Part shown: positions 9,401 to 14,408 of the stretch, piece by piece
How positions within the stretch are numbered: position 1 is the first letter of the stretch
How the letters are laid out: each line of letters opens with the position of its first letter
Origin: Stenotrophomonas maltophilia
GTDB lineage: Bacteria > Pseudomonadota > Gammaproteobacteria > Xanthomonadales > Xanthomonadaceae
Assembly (NCBI GenBank): GCA_002387845.1
Contig: DGLB01000007.1
Location: 622 to 15,029 of the forward strand
Length of the DNA: 14,408 nt
Reading direction: 5' to 3'
Translations under genes and position numbers: made by a program
Notes under the pieces: generated by a model
Databases searched by the model: none
Seen by the model: the letters and a program-made list of their open reading frames with translations, nothing else
What the model was told of the DNA's origin: nothing

Positions 9401-10591
9401 CAGCGCGGCGGCAATCCGGTCCGCACAGGCCTCCCATTCCTCCGCGGGAGCCGCCGCAAGGTGATTGCGCAGCACGATTTCGGCCTCGGTGTGGACACCG
9501 TTCCAGGTGCGTCCAAATGGCCGGGTCACGGTGCTGTGGAAGGTGGCGGGATGGCCCTGGGTGGCCGGATCGTAATTGCGGTCGACCTGGAAGTGCTGGG
9601 CATCGATGTACAGCTCGATCACCTCACGCAGGTTGTACCGGGCGACCAACCAGGCGGCAATCGCATGACTGGCCACGGATTCGTAGTAGCCCATGGAACA
9701 CAGGGCCAGTACCAGCATCAGACGGTCGGCATCGCGATCCGGTTCGGGCTCGGGCCCCTTGATGCGTTCGATCACGCGTTCGGCGAGCGCCAGCAGAGCG
9801 GGCTCGGTGCCGCTGCGGTCCAGGGTCATGTTGCGCTCGATCGCGATCTCCCGCCAGCGCGAGGCGGAATCCGCAGCCAGCAGCGTCGGCGCGAAACGCC
9901 GTGACGGATACCGGGTCAGACGATCCTGCTGGGTGATGTGCAGGGGCTCACCCTGGCGCAGCCACGGCGGCAGCGTCGGATCAGCGCTGCCGGACACGCC
10001 CGCAGCCGCCGGCACAGCGCGCAACCAGTCCGGCGGGAGGCTGGCGGCGATGTCTTTCACCTTGTCGGCAAACTTGCTGCTCCAGTAATGAAGCAGGCCG
10101 GCGTTCGACAGCCCGGCCCACACCAGCTTGGCGGCTTCTTCGCTGACACCGGCGCGGCGGCGCAGCTGCGCCAGCGTCAGCACATCACCGGTGTTCAGGC
10201 TGCCATCCAGGATGGCCAGACGGATGCTTTCAAAGCCGCGCGCGGCCTGCTCGTCCACCGGCTCGATGGACTCGGGGACGTCCGGTTCCGGGGCGGGTTG
10301 CGCGACGTCGGCCTTGGCCTTGGTTGCCTTGGCAGGTTTGGCGGCCTTGGCCGGGGGCACCGGCGATGCAGTACTGCCGGCCTCGACACCGCTTTCGGTG
10401 TAGCCCTTGCCGGTCTTTTCGTTGACCAGCTTGGTCAGCGCTGCCGCCGCCTTGGCCTCGTCCGCAAACGATTTGGTCTGGCTCTGCCCCTGGGTACCGA
10501 TACGGCCCCAGCGGATGTTCAGATCGCTGCCGTCCTGTTCCACTTCCCAGAACTTGCTGGATGTGCCTTCGACCAGTTCGAATCGCCGCAT
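6464..10591 (-). CDS. WGR and DUF4132 domain-containing protein (YehI-like; often labelled MolR)
   Basis: This is a 1375-residue protein. Residues 1-67 form a WGR domain (FWEVEQDG, then RWGRIGTQGQ at 27-36), a fold shared with PARP1 and many bacterial proteins that is tied to nucleic-acid binding. A Lys/Ala/Pro-rich flexible linker covers about 70-112, followed by a short helix-turn-helix-like stretch at 138-170. A very long helical, HEAT-like region fills the middle. The DUF4132 core lies at about 1120-1325, with the typical LELAMCARRRW, HPLLRHLVQRLVWG and GWRRGM segments. E. coli relatives are YehI and the molR pseudogene; the molybdate-regulator label is historical and nothing here supports it. 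I chose the ATG at 10591 for its ribosome binding site and because the WGR domain begins there; the frame stays open to 10678. No signal peptide is seen. It is the first gene of the module. IVDDIVDD at 736-743 is encoded by a perfect DNA palindrome. Confidence 0.9.
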   Translation of the reverse strand: MRRFELVEGTSSKFWEVEQDGSDLNIRWGRIGTQGQSQTKSFADEAKAAAALTKLVNEKTGKGYTESGVEAGSTASPVPPAKAAKPAKATKAKADVAQPAPEPDVPESIEPVDEQAARGFESIRLAILDGSLNTGDVLTLAQLRRRAGVSEEAAKLVWAGLSNAGLLHYWSSKFADKVKDIAASLPPDWLRAVPAAAGVSGSADPTLPPWLRQGEPLHITQQDRLTRYPSRRFAPTLLAADSASRWREIAIERNMTLDRSGTEPALLALAERVIERIKGPEPEPDRDADRLMLVLALCSMGYYESVASHAIAAWLVARYNLREVIELYIDAQHFQVDRNYDPATQGHPATFHSTVTRPFGRTWNGVHTEAEIVLRNHLAAAPAEEWEACADRIAAALPYAPACRRPAMAQLLPDRPELAHQVLTDEAATPLPETAHWLLQIATEPVAVAAALKVRIEGAGIWSDPRSVSTLLLDRGVDATALLARHAYCEAAGNGLTQIGTPDAVEALARVASTSKQSLASLSLAVSRWPQAALVGLLRVVAPGGKDAGLLMPNVVQLLRSLGDAVDDVLPWLEPAERATLERQRAILKGPSEVAAANELPAVLAAPPWQVAKQKKTAAVQQLQTLSLAPRERWDPGSREAALEETGWTAKRLQECRDNPAELVSQLGFWSHLDYLKPLTEQAVAAIAQRDTDGLVRIWREMIAARRRQQYFWLSVRTEAITALPEGMAVPFWNAIVDDIVDDGGISSDDISRMVALHGLAVLPAVTALTRNKPMDCLPRALAIGAVELAPTAARAFARLKSVRETGRTWLLRHPEHAAVGLLPAALGKAGEARDSAASALRLLWLNGHEALLREVAGRYNDPAVLEGLERVMDENPLDRFPGKRTALPAFWNPTGWRRPVLHNGKALGDDALQALGQMLTFPTNEEIYAGIPQVADACRADSLADFCWDLFGAWLNAGAPGKEGWALQAMAHFGNDDTARRLTPFIRAWPGESAHARAVTGLDVLAAIGSDVALMQINGIAQKVKFKGLQDKAREKIAAIAEARQLSTEELEDRLAPDLGLDEHGTLQLDFGPRAFKVGFDEALKPYVREHTAGVDGARLPDLPKPKKTDDATLAAEAVERFKALKKDVRTIASQQVLRLELAMCARRRWTPALFRTFLVEHPLLRHLVQRLVWGVYAVEPGHQHGGVLQACFRVAEDGSFTTADDDSFALPQGEHLRIGVPHALELDAADAAAFGQLLADYELLQPFAQIGRDTYSLDASERAVTKLLRWKGAKVPTGRVLGLVNKGWRRGMAQDGGGIWYFTKPLGDGRVIELLLDPGIIVGMVNEYPEQELGDVQYGKADSWGEMRNPDPLTGLDDIATSELIRDLEALRA
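8359..8390. repeat. 32-base perfect palindrome inside the DUF4132 gene
   Basis: The sequence reads identically on both strands from 8359 to 8390 with its centre between 8374 and 8375. It is built from two adjacent copies of the 12-base palindrome ATCGTCGACGAT. It encodes I736-V-D-D-I-V-D-D743 of the DUF4132 protein. Symmetry was checked base by base; pairing breaks at 8358/8391. Confidence 0.9.
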
Positions 10592-10595
10592 TGCG

Positions 10596-10605
10596 TCCCT
10601 GCCTT
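10596..10605 (-). promoter_or_regulatory. Ribosome binding site of the DUF4132 gene
   Basis: On the minus strand AAGGCAGGGA is followed by CGCA and the ATG at 10591. This fixes the start at the WGR domain rather than further upstream in the open frame. Confidence 0.6.
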
Positions 10606-10650
10606 GTTGTTCCCCGTGCGGCCACACCGGCGCGACCGCATCCCTCGGTC

Positions 10651-10668
10651 CGGATCGTTGACGATCCG
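10651..10668. repeat. 18-base inverted repeat in the leader of the five-gene module
   Basis: The 8-base arm CGGATCGT is followed by the centre TG and then the exact complement ACGATCCG. It lies 60 bases upstream of the DUF4132 start codon and just downstream of a TATGCT hexamer. It could be a repressor operator or a 5' untranslated hairpin; which one cannot be told from the sequence. Confidence 0.65.
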
Positions 10669-10677
10669 CAGGCCTCA

Positions 10678-10683
10678 AGCATA
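10678..10683 (-). promoter_or_regulatory. Possible -10 element for the five-gene module
   Basis: On the minus strand the hexamer TATGCT (four of six matches to TATAAT) lies about 87 bases before the DUF4132 ATG, in the only sizeable gap upstream of the module. No convincing -35 box is seen at 16-18 bases spacing, so the call is weak. A similar TATGCT lies upstream of the TauE/SafE gene. Confidence 0.25.
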
Positions 10684-10695
10684 CCGGGGAACCAT

Positions 10696-10715
10696 GGCAG
10701 CGGCACGACGCTGCC
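10696..10715 (-). terminator. Hairpin just after egtD
   Basis: A 7-bp stem, GGCAGCG paired with CGCTGCC, has a six-base loop and starts 4 bases after the egtD stop in the minus direction. No T-run follows, so it is at best a weak or Rho-assisted terminator separating the egt genes from the downstream module. Confidence 0.35.
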
Positions 10716-10719
10716 GAGG

Positions 10720-11694
10720 TCAGAGGGCCCGCAGCAGACGCAACCCGAACGCAGGTGACTGCGCATCCCAGCGGTGGGTGACCTGCAGCCCGGCCTCGGC
10801 GGCCAGCGCGGCAAAGCTGGCCTCGGTGTACTTGTGGCTGTACTCCACGCGCATGGCTTCGCCCGCGGCGAAATCGAAGGCCCGTCCACCGACGTGCACC
10901 TGCTGGTCGCGCAGGCTGACCAGGTCGGTTTCGATGCGCAGCCGTTCCACGCTGTAGCGGGCGCGGTGCGCGAAGCCGTCGAGGTCGAAGTCACTGCCGA
11001 TCTCGCGGTTGAGCCGGCGCAGCAGGTTCAGGGTGAACGCGGCGGTGACCCCGGCCGCGTCGTTGTAGGCGGCCTCGATCAGCGACGGGTCCTTGTGCAG
11101 GTCGATGCCGATCAGGGCCACCCCGTCCTCGCCCATGGTCTGGCGCATGGCGCGCAGCAGGGCAACCGCCTCGGTATCGGCGAAATTGCCCAGGGTGGAG
11201 CCCGGAAAGAACACCAGCCGCCGCGCCGGTTCGCGCTCCGGTTCCGGCAGCTGCACGGGGCGGGTGAAGTCGGCACACACCGGCAGCATCTCGATCTCCG
11301 GCAGCGCCGGGGCCAGCCGCGCGACGCTGTCGAGCAGGGCCGCGCGCGAGATCTCGATCGGCGTGTAGGCCACCGGGTCGAGCAGCGCCTGCAGCAGGAT
11401 TCCGGTCTTGCGCCCACTCCCGCTGCCGAGCTCGACCACGTGCAGGTGTGGCCCGACCACGGCGGCAATGTCGGCGGCGCGCTCCTGCAGCAGACCCAGC
11501 TCGGTACGCGTGGGGTAGTACTCGGGCTGGCGGGTGATCTGCTCGAACAGGGCCGAACCGCGCGCGTCGTAGAAGTACTTGGAGGGCAGCTGGCGCGGAT
11601 GCTGCGACAGCCCATGCAGGATGTCGGCGGTGATCCGGGCACGGTCGGGCTGCAGGTCGGTGAGCGCGTCGAGCGCGTCGCTGACGGTGCTCAT
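10720..11694 (-). CDS. egtD: L-histidine N-alpha-methyltransferase EgtD
   Basis: EgtD transfers three methyl groups from S-adenosylmethionine to histidine, giving hercynine, the first step of ergothioneine synthesis. The protein has 324 residues, close to the 321 of the mycobacterial enzyme. The SAM-binding motif ELGSGSGRKT is at 88-97, YTPIEIS at 110-116, FFPGSTLGNF at 162-171 and EYSHKYT at 284-290. By eye, the histidine-pocket residues of the mycobacterial enzyme are present: Y60, N170, Y210, E284 and S286. It is cytoplasmic, with no signal peptide. I chose the ATG at 11694 because it overlaps the egtB stop as ATGA and has AGGGA six bases upstream. The open frame extends to 11907 but the extra residues are unlike EgtD. 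It is co-transcribed and probably translationally coupled with egtB, which uses its product. Confidence 0.96.
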   Translation of the reverse strand: MSTVSDALDALTDLQPDRARITADILHGLSQHPRQLPSKYFYDARGSALFEQITRQPEYYPTRTELGLLQERAADIAAVVGPHLHVVELGSGSGRKTGILLQALLDPVAYTPIEISRAALLDSVARLAPALPEIEMLPVCADFTRPVQLPEPEREPARRLVFFPGSTLGNFADTEAVALLRAMRQTMGEDGVALIGIDLHKDPSLIEAAYNDAAGVTAAFTLNLLRRLNREIGSDFDLDGFAHRARYSVERLRIETDLVSLRDQQVHVGGRAFDFAAGEAMRVEYSHKYTEASFAALAAEAGLQVTHRWDAQSPAFGLRLLRAL

Positions 11695-12974
11695 GCGGCG
11701 TCCCTGGCCAGGCGCAGCCCGGCGAACTGCCAACGTGCGGCGGGTGCGAAGAAGTTGCGGTAGGACGGCCGCACATGCCCGGCCGGGGTGGCGCAGCTGC
11801 CACCGCGCAGAATCCACTGCCCGCACATGAACTTGCCGTTGTACTCGCCGAGGTTGCCCGCGAACGGCTGGAAGCCGGGGTAGGCCCCGTAAGCGCTGCG
11901 GGTCCACTCCCAGACGTCGCCGAACAGCTGCAGCGGCTGTGCGGGATCGGCGCTTTCGCCCGCAAACGCCCGCGGATGCAGATGGTCATCGTCGGCGAAG
12001 TTGCCCTGCACCGGCAGGGCCTGCGCGATGGCCTCCCATTCGAACTCGGTCGGCAGGCGTGCACCGGCCCAGCGGGCATACGCATCGGCCTCGAAATAGC
12101 TGAGGTGGCAGACCGGCGCGTCGGGATCGATGGCGCGCCAGCCCCCCAGGGTGAATTCGCGTTCCAATGCGTCATCCCAGTACAGCGGGTGCTGCCAGCC
12201 TTCGCTCTGGACCAGGGCCCAGCCTTCGCTCATCCAATGCGCGGCCTGATGGTAGCCGCCGTCCTGCACGAAGGCACGGTACTCGGCGTTGCTGGCCGGG
12301 CGGTTGGCCAGCGCATGCGCCGGTATCAGCACGCGATGCACGGGTGATTCGTTGTCGTAGGCGAAGCCCGGTTGCGCAGGCCAGGCCGGTGCACCGATCT
12401 CGACGATGCGCTCGTCAGCGGGCAGCCAGCGCAGCGGCAGCGCCGCACCCGTCCCGCGCTTGAGGTCCTCGCGGTAGGCGGGTTGCAGCGGGTTGGACCA
12501 CAACGCGTGTTTGATGTCGGTAAGCAGCAGTTCCTGGTGCTGCTGTTCGTGGTGCAGCCCCAGCAGCAGCTGATGGCATGCCTGGCTGTCGAGCGCGTCG
12601 CGTTGCAGCAGATCGATGACCTGGTCGTCGACGCGCTGGCGATAGTCGCGCACCTCATCCAGCGAGGGCCGCGACAGCAGGCCGCGCTGCGGACGGGCGT
12701 GGGCCGGGCCGATGCTCTGGTAGTAACTGTTGAACAGGTAATGCCAGTCGGCGTTGAAGGGCGCATGGTCAGGGCGGCTGCCGAGCACGAAACGCTCGAA
12801 GAACCAGCTGGTGTGCGCCAGATGCCACTTGGTGGGGCTGGCATCGGCCATGCTCTGGACCATGGCGTCTTCGGCACTGAGCGGCGCGGCCAGGGCCAGG
12901 CTGCGTGCGCGGACGATGCGGTAACGCTCGGCCAGCGCGGTGGCGGCATGCGGTGTTGCGGCGACGGTGTTCAT
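11691..12974 (-). CDS. egtB: Ergothioneine biosynthesis sulfoxide synthase EgtB
   Basis: EgtB is a non-haem iron enzyme that couples hercynine to a cysteine-type thiol with O2 to form a sulfoxide. The protein has 427 residues. The N-terminal DinB-like domain supplies the iron ligands: H51 in KWHLAHTSW, and H142 and H146 in HHEQQHQELLLTD. The C-terminal FGE-sulfatase domain (about 190-425) shows RLPTEFEWE, FGDVWEWT, EYNGKFM (Y378, near the catalytic Tyr of the mycobacterial enzyme) and the closing SYRNFFAP and GLRLARD. The stop overlaps the egtD start. Neither EgtA nor EgtC is nearby, so whether the thiol donor is gamma-glutamylcysteine or free cysteine is open. The ATG at 12974 lacks a Shine-Dalgarno. 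An in-frame GTG at 13013 has GAGGG five bases upstream and would give 440 residues, so the start is uncertain. Confidence 0.95.
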   Translation of the reverse strand: MNTVAATPHAATALAERYRIVRARSLALAAPLSAEDAMVQSMADASPTKWHLAHTSWFFERFVLGSRPDHAPFNADWHYLFNSYYQSIGPAHARPQRGLLSRPSLDEVRDYRQRVDDQVIDLLQRDALDSQACHQLLLGLHHEQQHQELLLTDIKHALWSNPLQPAYREDLKRGTGAALPLRWLPADERIVEIGAPAWPAQPGFAYDNESPVHRVLIPAHALANRPASNAEYRAFVQDGGYHQAAHWMSEGWALVQSEGWQHPLYWDDALEREFTLGGWRAIDPDAPVCHLSYFEADAYARWAGARLPTEFEWEAIAQALPVQGNFADDDHLHPRAFAGESADPAQPLQLFGDVWEWTRSAYGAYPGFQPFAGNLGEYNGKFMCGQWILRGGSCATPAGHVRPSYRNFFAPAARWQFAGLRLARDAA

Positions 12975-13018
12975 CGCCGAAGCATCAGTCAGTGGTGGTG
13001 AGCGCACCGTCACGGCTG

Positions 13019-13023
13019 CCCTC
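13019..13023 (-). promoter_or_regulatory. Possible ribosome binding site for an alternative egtB start
   Basis: On the minus strand GAGGG is followed by CAGCC and an in-frame GTG at 13013. The spacing is good, unlike that of the ATG at 12974, so egtB may begin 13 codons earlier than annotated. Confidence 0.4.
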
Positions 13024-13068
13024 ACGTTGCGTTACAGCGGCGAGGTGAATACGCGCCGAACGTCGCGA

Positions 13069-13464
13069 TCAGGGCAGCGCGTCGAGATAGAACCAGCGCC
13101 CGTCGATGCGCTCGAAGCGGCTGTGCTCCTGCATCTTCACCGCGCTGCCGCCACCGACCTTGTAGCGGGCGGTGAAACGGACCTGGGCGTGATCGGCATC
13201 GGGCTGGGTGTGTTCGTGCACGGTAAGCCCGAGCCAGCGGGTGCGCCGGGTGGGGGCTTCATCAAAGCCGAGCGTGTCCGGGCGGGTCTGCGGATGCCAG
13301 CTGGCCAGCAGGTAGTCGGCACGCTCCTGTACGTACGCGGTGTAGCGCGAGCGCATCAGGGTTTCGGCGTCGGCGGCGATGGCCCCGGCGTGGAACTGGC
13401 CGCAGCAGGCAGCATAGGACAGCGGTCGACCGCAGGGACAGGGTTCGGCAGGGGCTTTGCTCAT
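13069..13464 (-). CDS. YchJ family (UPF0225) SEC-C motif protein
   Basis: This small protein of 131 residues begins with a SEC-C zinc motif: C9-P-C11, eight residues, then C20-C21, followed by FHAG. An NTF2-like YchJ domain fills the rest, with LMRSRYTAYV, DYLLASWHPQTR, VRFTARYK and the C-terminal GRWFYLDA. Its length is slightly below that of E. coli YchJ (about 150). No function is established for the family; SEC-C segments bind zinc and, in SecA, contact SecB and the ribosome. The ATG at 13464 is the sensible start because the zinc motif begins nine residues later; the frame is open to 13572 but would run into the divergent gene. It lies 94 bases upstream of egtB on the same strand, so it may share a transcript, but a role in ergothioneine synthesis is not implied. 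Confidence 0.9.
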   Translation of the reverse strand: MSKAPAEPCPCGRPLSYAACCGQFHAGAIAADAETLMRSRYTAYVQERADYLLASWHPQTRPDTLGFDEAPTRRTRWLGLTVHEHTQPDADHAQVRFTARYKVGGGSAVKMQEHSRFERIDGRWFYLDALP

Positions 13465-13488
13465 GCGGCCATTGTGCCCGGAACGGCG

Positions 13489-13494
13489 TATGCT
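13489..13494 (+). promoter_or_regulatory. Possible -10 element for the TauE/SafE gene
   Basis: The hexamer TATGCT lies 30 bases before the GTG start in the 59-base gap between the divergent ychJ and TauE/SafE genes. No good -35 box is visible, so this is tentative. Confidence 0.25.
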
Positions 13495-13523
13495 GGCGCG
13501 CCTTTCCCTGCGAAGTCCGTGCC

Positions 13524-14300
13524 GTGCTGGAGCTGGTTCCCCCCGAGTTGTGGTGGTTGGTGGCGATTGCATTCATTGCCGGCCTGGTGGACGCGGCGGT
13601 AGGCGGTGGGGGTCTGGTACAACTGCCGGGGTTGTTCACGGTGTTGCCGCAGCACACGCCGGCGATGCTGTTCGGCACCAACAAGTTCAGCTCGATGTTC
13701 GGCACGGCGGCGGCGGCGTGGCGTTACGCGCGCAACGTGCGCTTCCCGTGGCAGCCGGTCCTGTTCGCGGCGGGTACCGCCTTCGTGTTCTCGTTTGCGG
13801 GGGCAACCGCGGTCAGCCTGTTACCGAAGGACGCGGTCCGCCCGCTGGTGCTGGTGCTGCTGATCGCGATGCTGGGCTACACGCTGTGGAAGAAGGACTT
13901 CGGTGCGCTGCACCGGCCGCGCGAGATCGGCCGCAGGGAGCTGTGGACGGCGCTGGCGATTGGTGCGGCAATCGGCTTCTACGACGGCTTCTTCGGCCCG
14001 GGCACGGGCAGTTTCCTGATCTTCCTGTTCGTGCGCTTCTTCGGGCTGGATTTCCTGCGCGCGTCGGCGGCATCCAAAGTGGTGAACCTGGCGACGAACG
14101 TGGCGGCAATCTCGTTCTTCGTACCGACCGGCAACATCCTGTGGCTGTTCGCCCTGCCGATGGCGGCCGCCAACATCACCGGTTCGGTGGTCGGCACGCG
14201 GCTGGCTCTGCGCGGCGGTACGCCGTTCATCCGCAAGCTGTTCGTGGGCCTGGTGATCGTGCTGATCGCACGCATGGGGTGGGATACGTTTACTGCGTGA
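13524..14300 (+). CDS. TauE/SafE family membrane transporter (YfcA-like)
   Basis: This is a 258-residue integral inner-membrane protein. Hydrophobic segments lie at about 8-28, 76-100, 105-122, 141-158, 160-175, 187-203, 205-225 and 238-252, consistent with the eight-helix TauE/SafE fold. The two family repeats show as DAAVGGGGLVQLPGL near residue 23 with TNKFSS at 52-57, and GFYDGFFGPGTGSF at 151-164 with SASKVVN-like SAASKVVN at 181-188. The second motif closely resembles E. coli YfcA (269 residues). Family members are proposed exporters of sulfite, sulfoacetate or other small organic anions; the substrate here is unknown. The start is a GTG at 13524, the only start in frame that keeps the first helix; no ATG is available nearby and no strong ribosome binding site is seen. 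It is divergent from ychJ. A link to sulfur metabolism of the neighbouring egt genes is speculative. Confidence 0.92.
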   Translation: MLELVPPELWWLVAIAFIAGLVDAAVGGGGLVQLPGLFTVLPQHTPAMLFGTNKFSSMFGTAAAAWRYARNVRFPWQPVLFAAGTAFVFSFAGATAVSLLPKDAVRPLVLVLLIAMLGYTLWKKDFGALHRPREIGRRELWTALAIGAAIGFYDGFFGPGTGSFLIFLFVRFFGLDFLRASAASKVVNLATNVAAISFFVPTGNILWLFALPMAAANITGSVVGTRLALRGGTPFIRKLFVGLVIVLIARMGWDTFTA

Positions 14301-14327
14301 TCTCTGCGATTGCGGGATCTACGTGTC

Positions 14328-14344
14328 GCCGGGCGCTGCCCGGC
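14328..14344 (+). terminator. GC-rich hairpin after the TauE/SafE gene
   Basis: A perfect 7-bp stem, GCCGGGC paired with GCCCGGC, has a GCT loop and lies 27 bases after the stop. It is followed by a moderately T-rich stretch without a clear T-run. It could be a weak terminator or a piece of a REP-like element. The remaining bases to 14408 hold no gene that I can support. Confidence 0.4.
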
Positions 14345-14408
14345 TGCTGTTGGTTCTTGGCGAACAGCCTTCGACTCACCGTATCCCTGGTTTGGCGGCT
14401 CGGGACGG

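Noticed and set aside
6464..10591. Molybdate metabolism regulator (MolR) as the function of the DUF4132 protein
   Set aside because: The name comes from a historical E. coli label. No molybdate-binding domain or molybdenum gene is present here.
11671..11690. Direct repeat GAGCGCGTC twice near the egtD start
   Set aside because: It encodes the repeated Asp-Ala-Leu at residues 6-11 of EgtD and is explained by codon use.
10774..11763. 329-codon plus-strand frame opposite egtD
   Set aside because: EgtD motifs are complete on the minus strand and the plus-strand translation matches nothing recognisable.
14301..14408. REP/SMAG-type repeat with a GTAG head at the right end
   Set aside because: The hairpin at 14328-14344 has a CTAC upstream, but the GTAG head and stem are not in the usual order and only one copy is visible.
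1..14408. Defence island, prophage or integrated element
   Set aside because: No integrase, transposase, toxin-antitoxin, restriction or CRISPR gene is seen, and base composition is even across the window.

Overview
The window is very GC-rich, tightly packed DNA. Gene content, codon use and the ergothioneine and YehL-type modules fit a gammaproteobacterium of the Xanthomonadaceae (Stenotrophomonas or a close relative). This assignment is by impression, since no 16S rRNA or housekeeping marker lies in the window. Nine protein genes are supported. Eight are on the minus strand and one is on the plus strand at the right end. No tRNA, rRNA, CRISPR array, insertion sequence or prophage gene is seen.

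Left 10.6 kb (minus strand, transcribed from about 10680 towards 1): one five-gene module. In transcription order it contains a WGR + DUF4132 giant protein (10591-6464), a YehL-subfamily MoxR AAA+ ATPase (6409-5282), a DUF5682 protein (5285-2916), a von Willebrand factor A protein with an intact MIDAS (2919-1795), and a SWIM zinc-finger protein (1798 to beyond the left edge). The last four are joined by 4-base stop/start overlaps (GTGA, ATGA, ATGA). Domain content and order match the poorly understood E. coli yehI-yehL-yehM-yehP-yehQ genes. A likely logic is an AAA+ motor with a VWA adaptor remodelling a target, with a putative enzyme (DUF5682) and two nucleic-acid-binding-type proteins (WGR and SWIM). 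The real function is unknown.

Middle right (10720-13464, minus strand): a YchJ/UPF0225 SEC-C protein, then egtB and egtD, which overlap by ATGA and encode the two core ergothioneine enzymes (sulfoxide synthase and histidine trimethylase). EgtA, EgtC and EgtE are not in the window.

Right end (13524-14300, plus strand): a YfcA-like TauE/SafE membrane protein, divergent from ychJ across a 59-base gap, followed by a GC-rich hairpin.

Unexplained structure includes a perfect 32-base palindrome inside the DUF4132 gene, an 18-base inverted repeat in the leader of the five-gene module, and a strong hairpin between the DUF4132 and MoxR genes. The DUF5682 protein carries a pair of GxxH motifs resembling the TraB/EreA/Tiki enzyme superfamily, and the SWIM protein has two copies of the CxCx5CxH motif.
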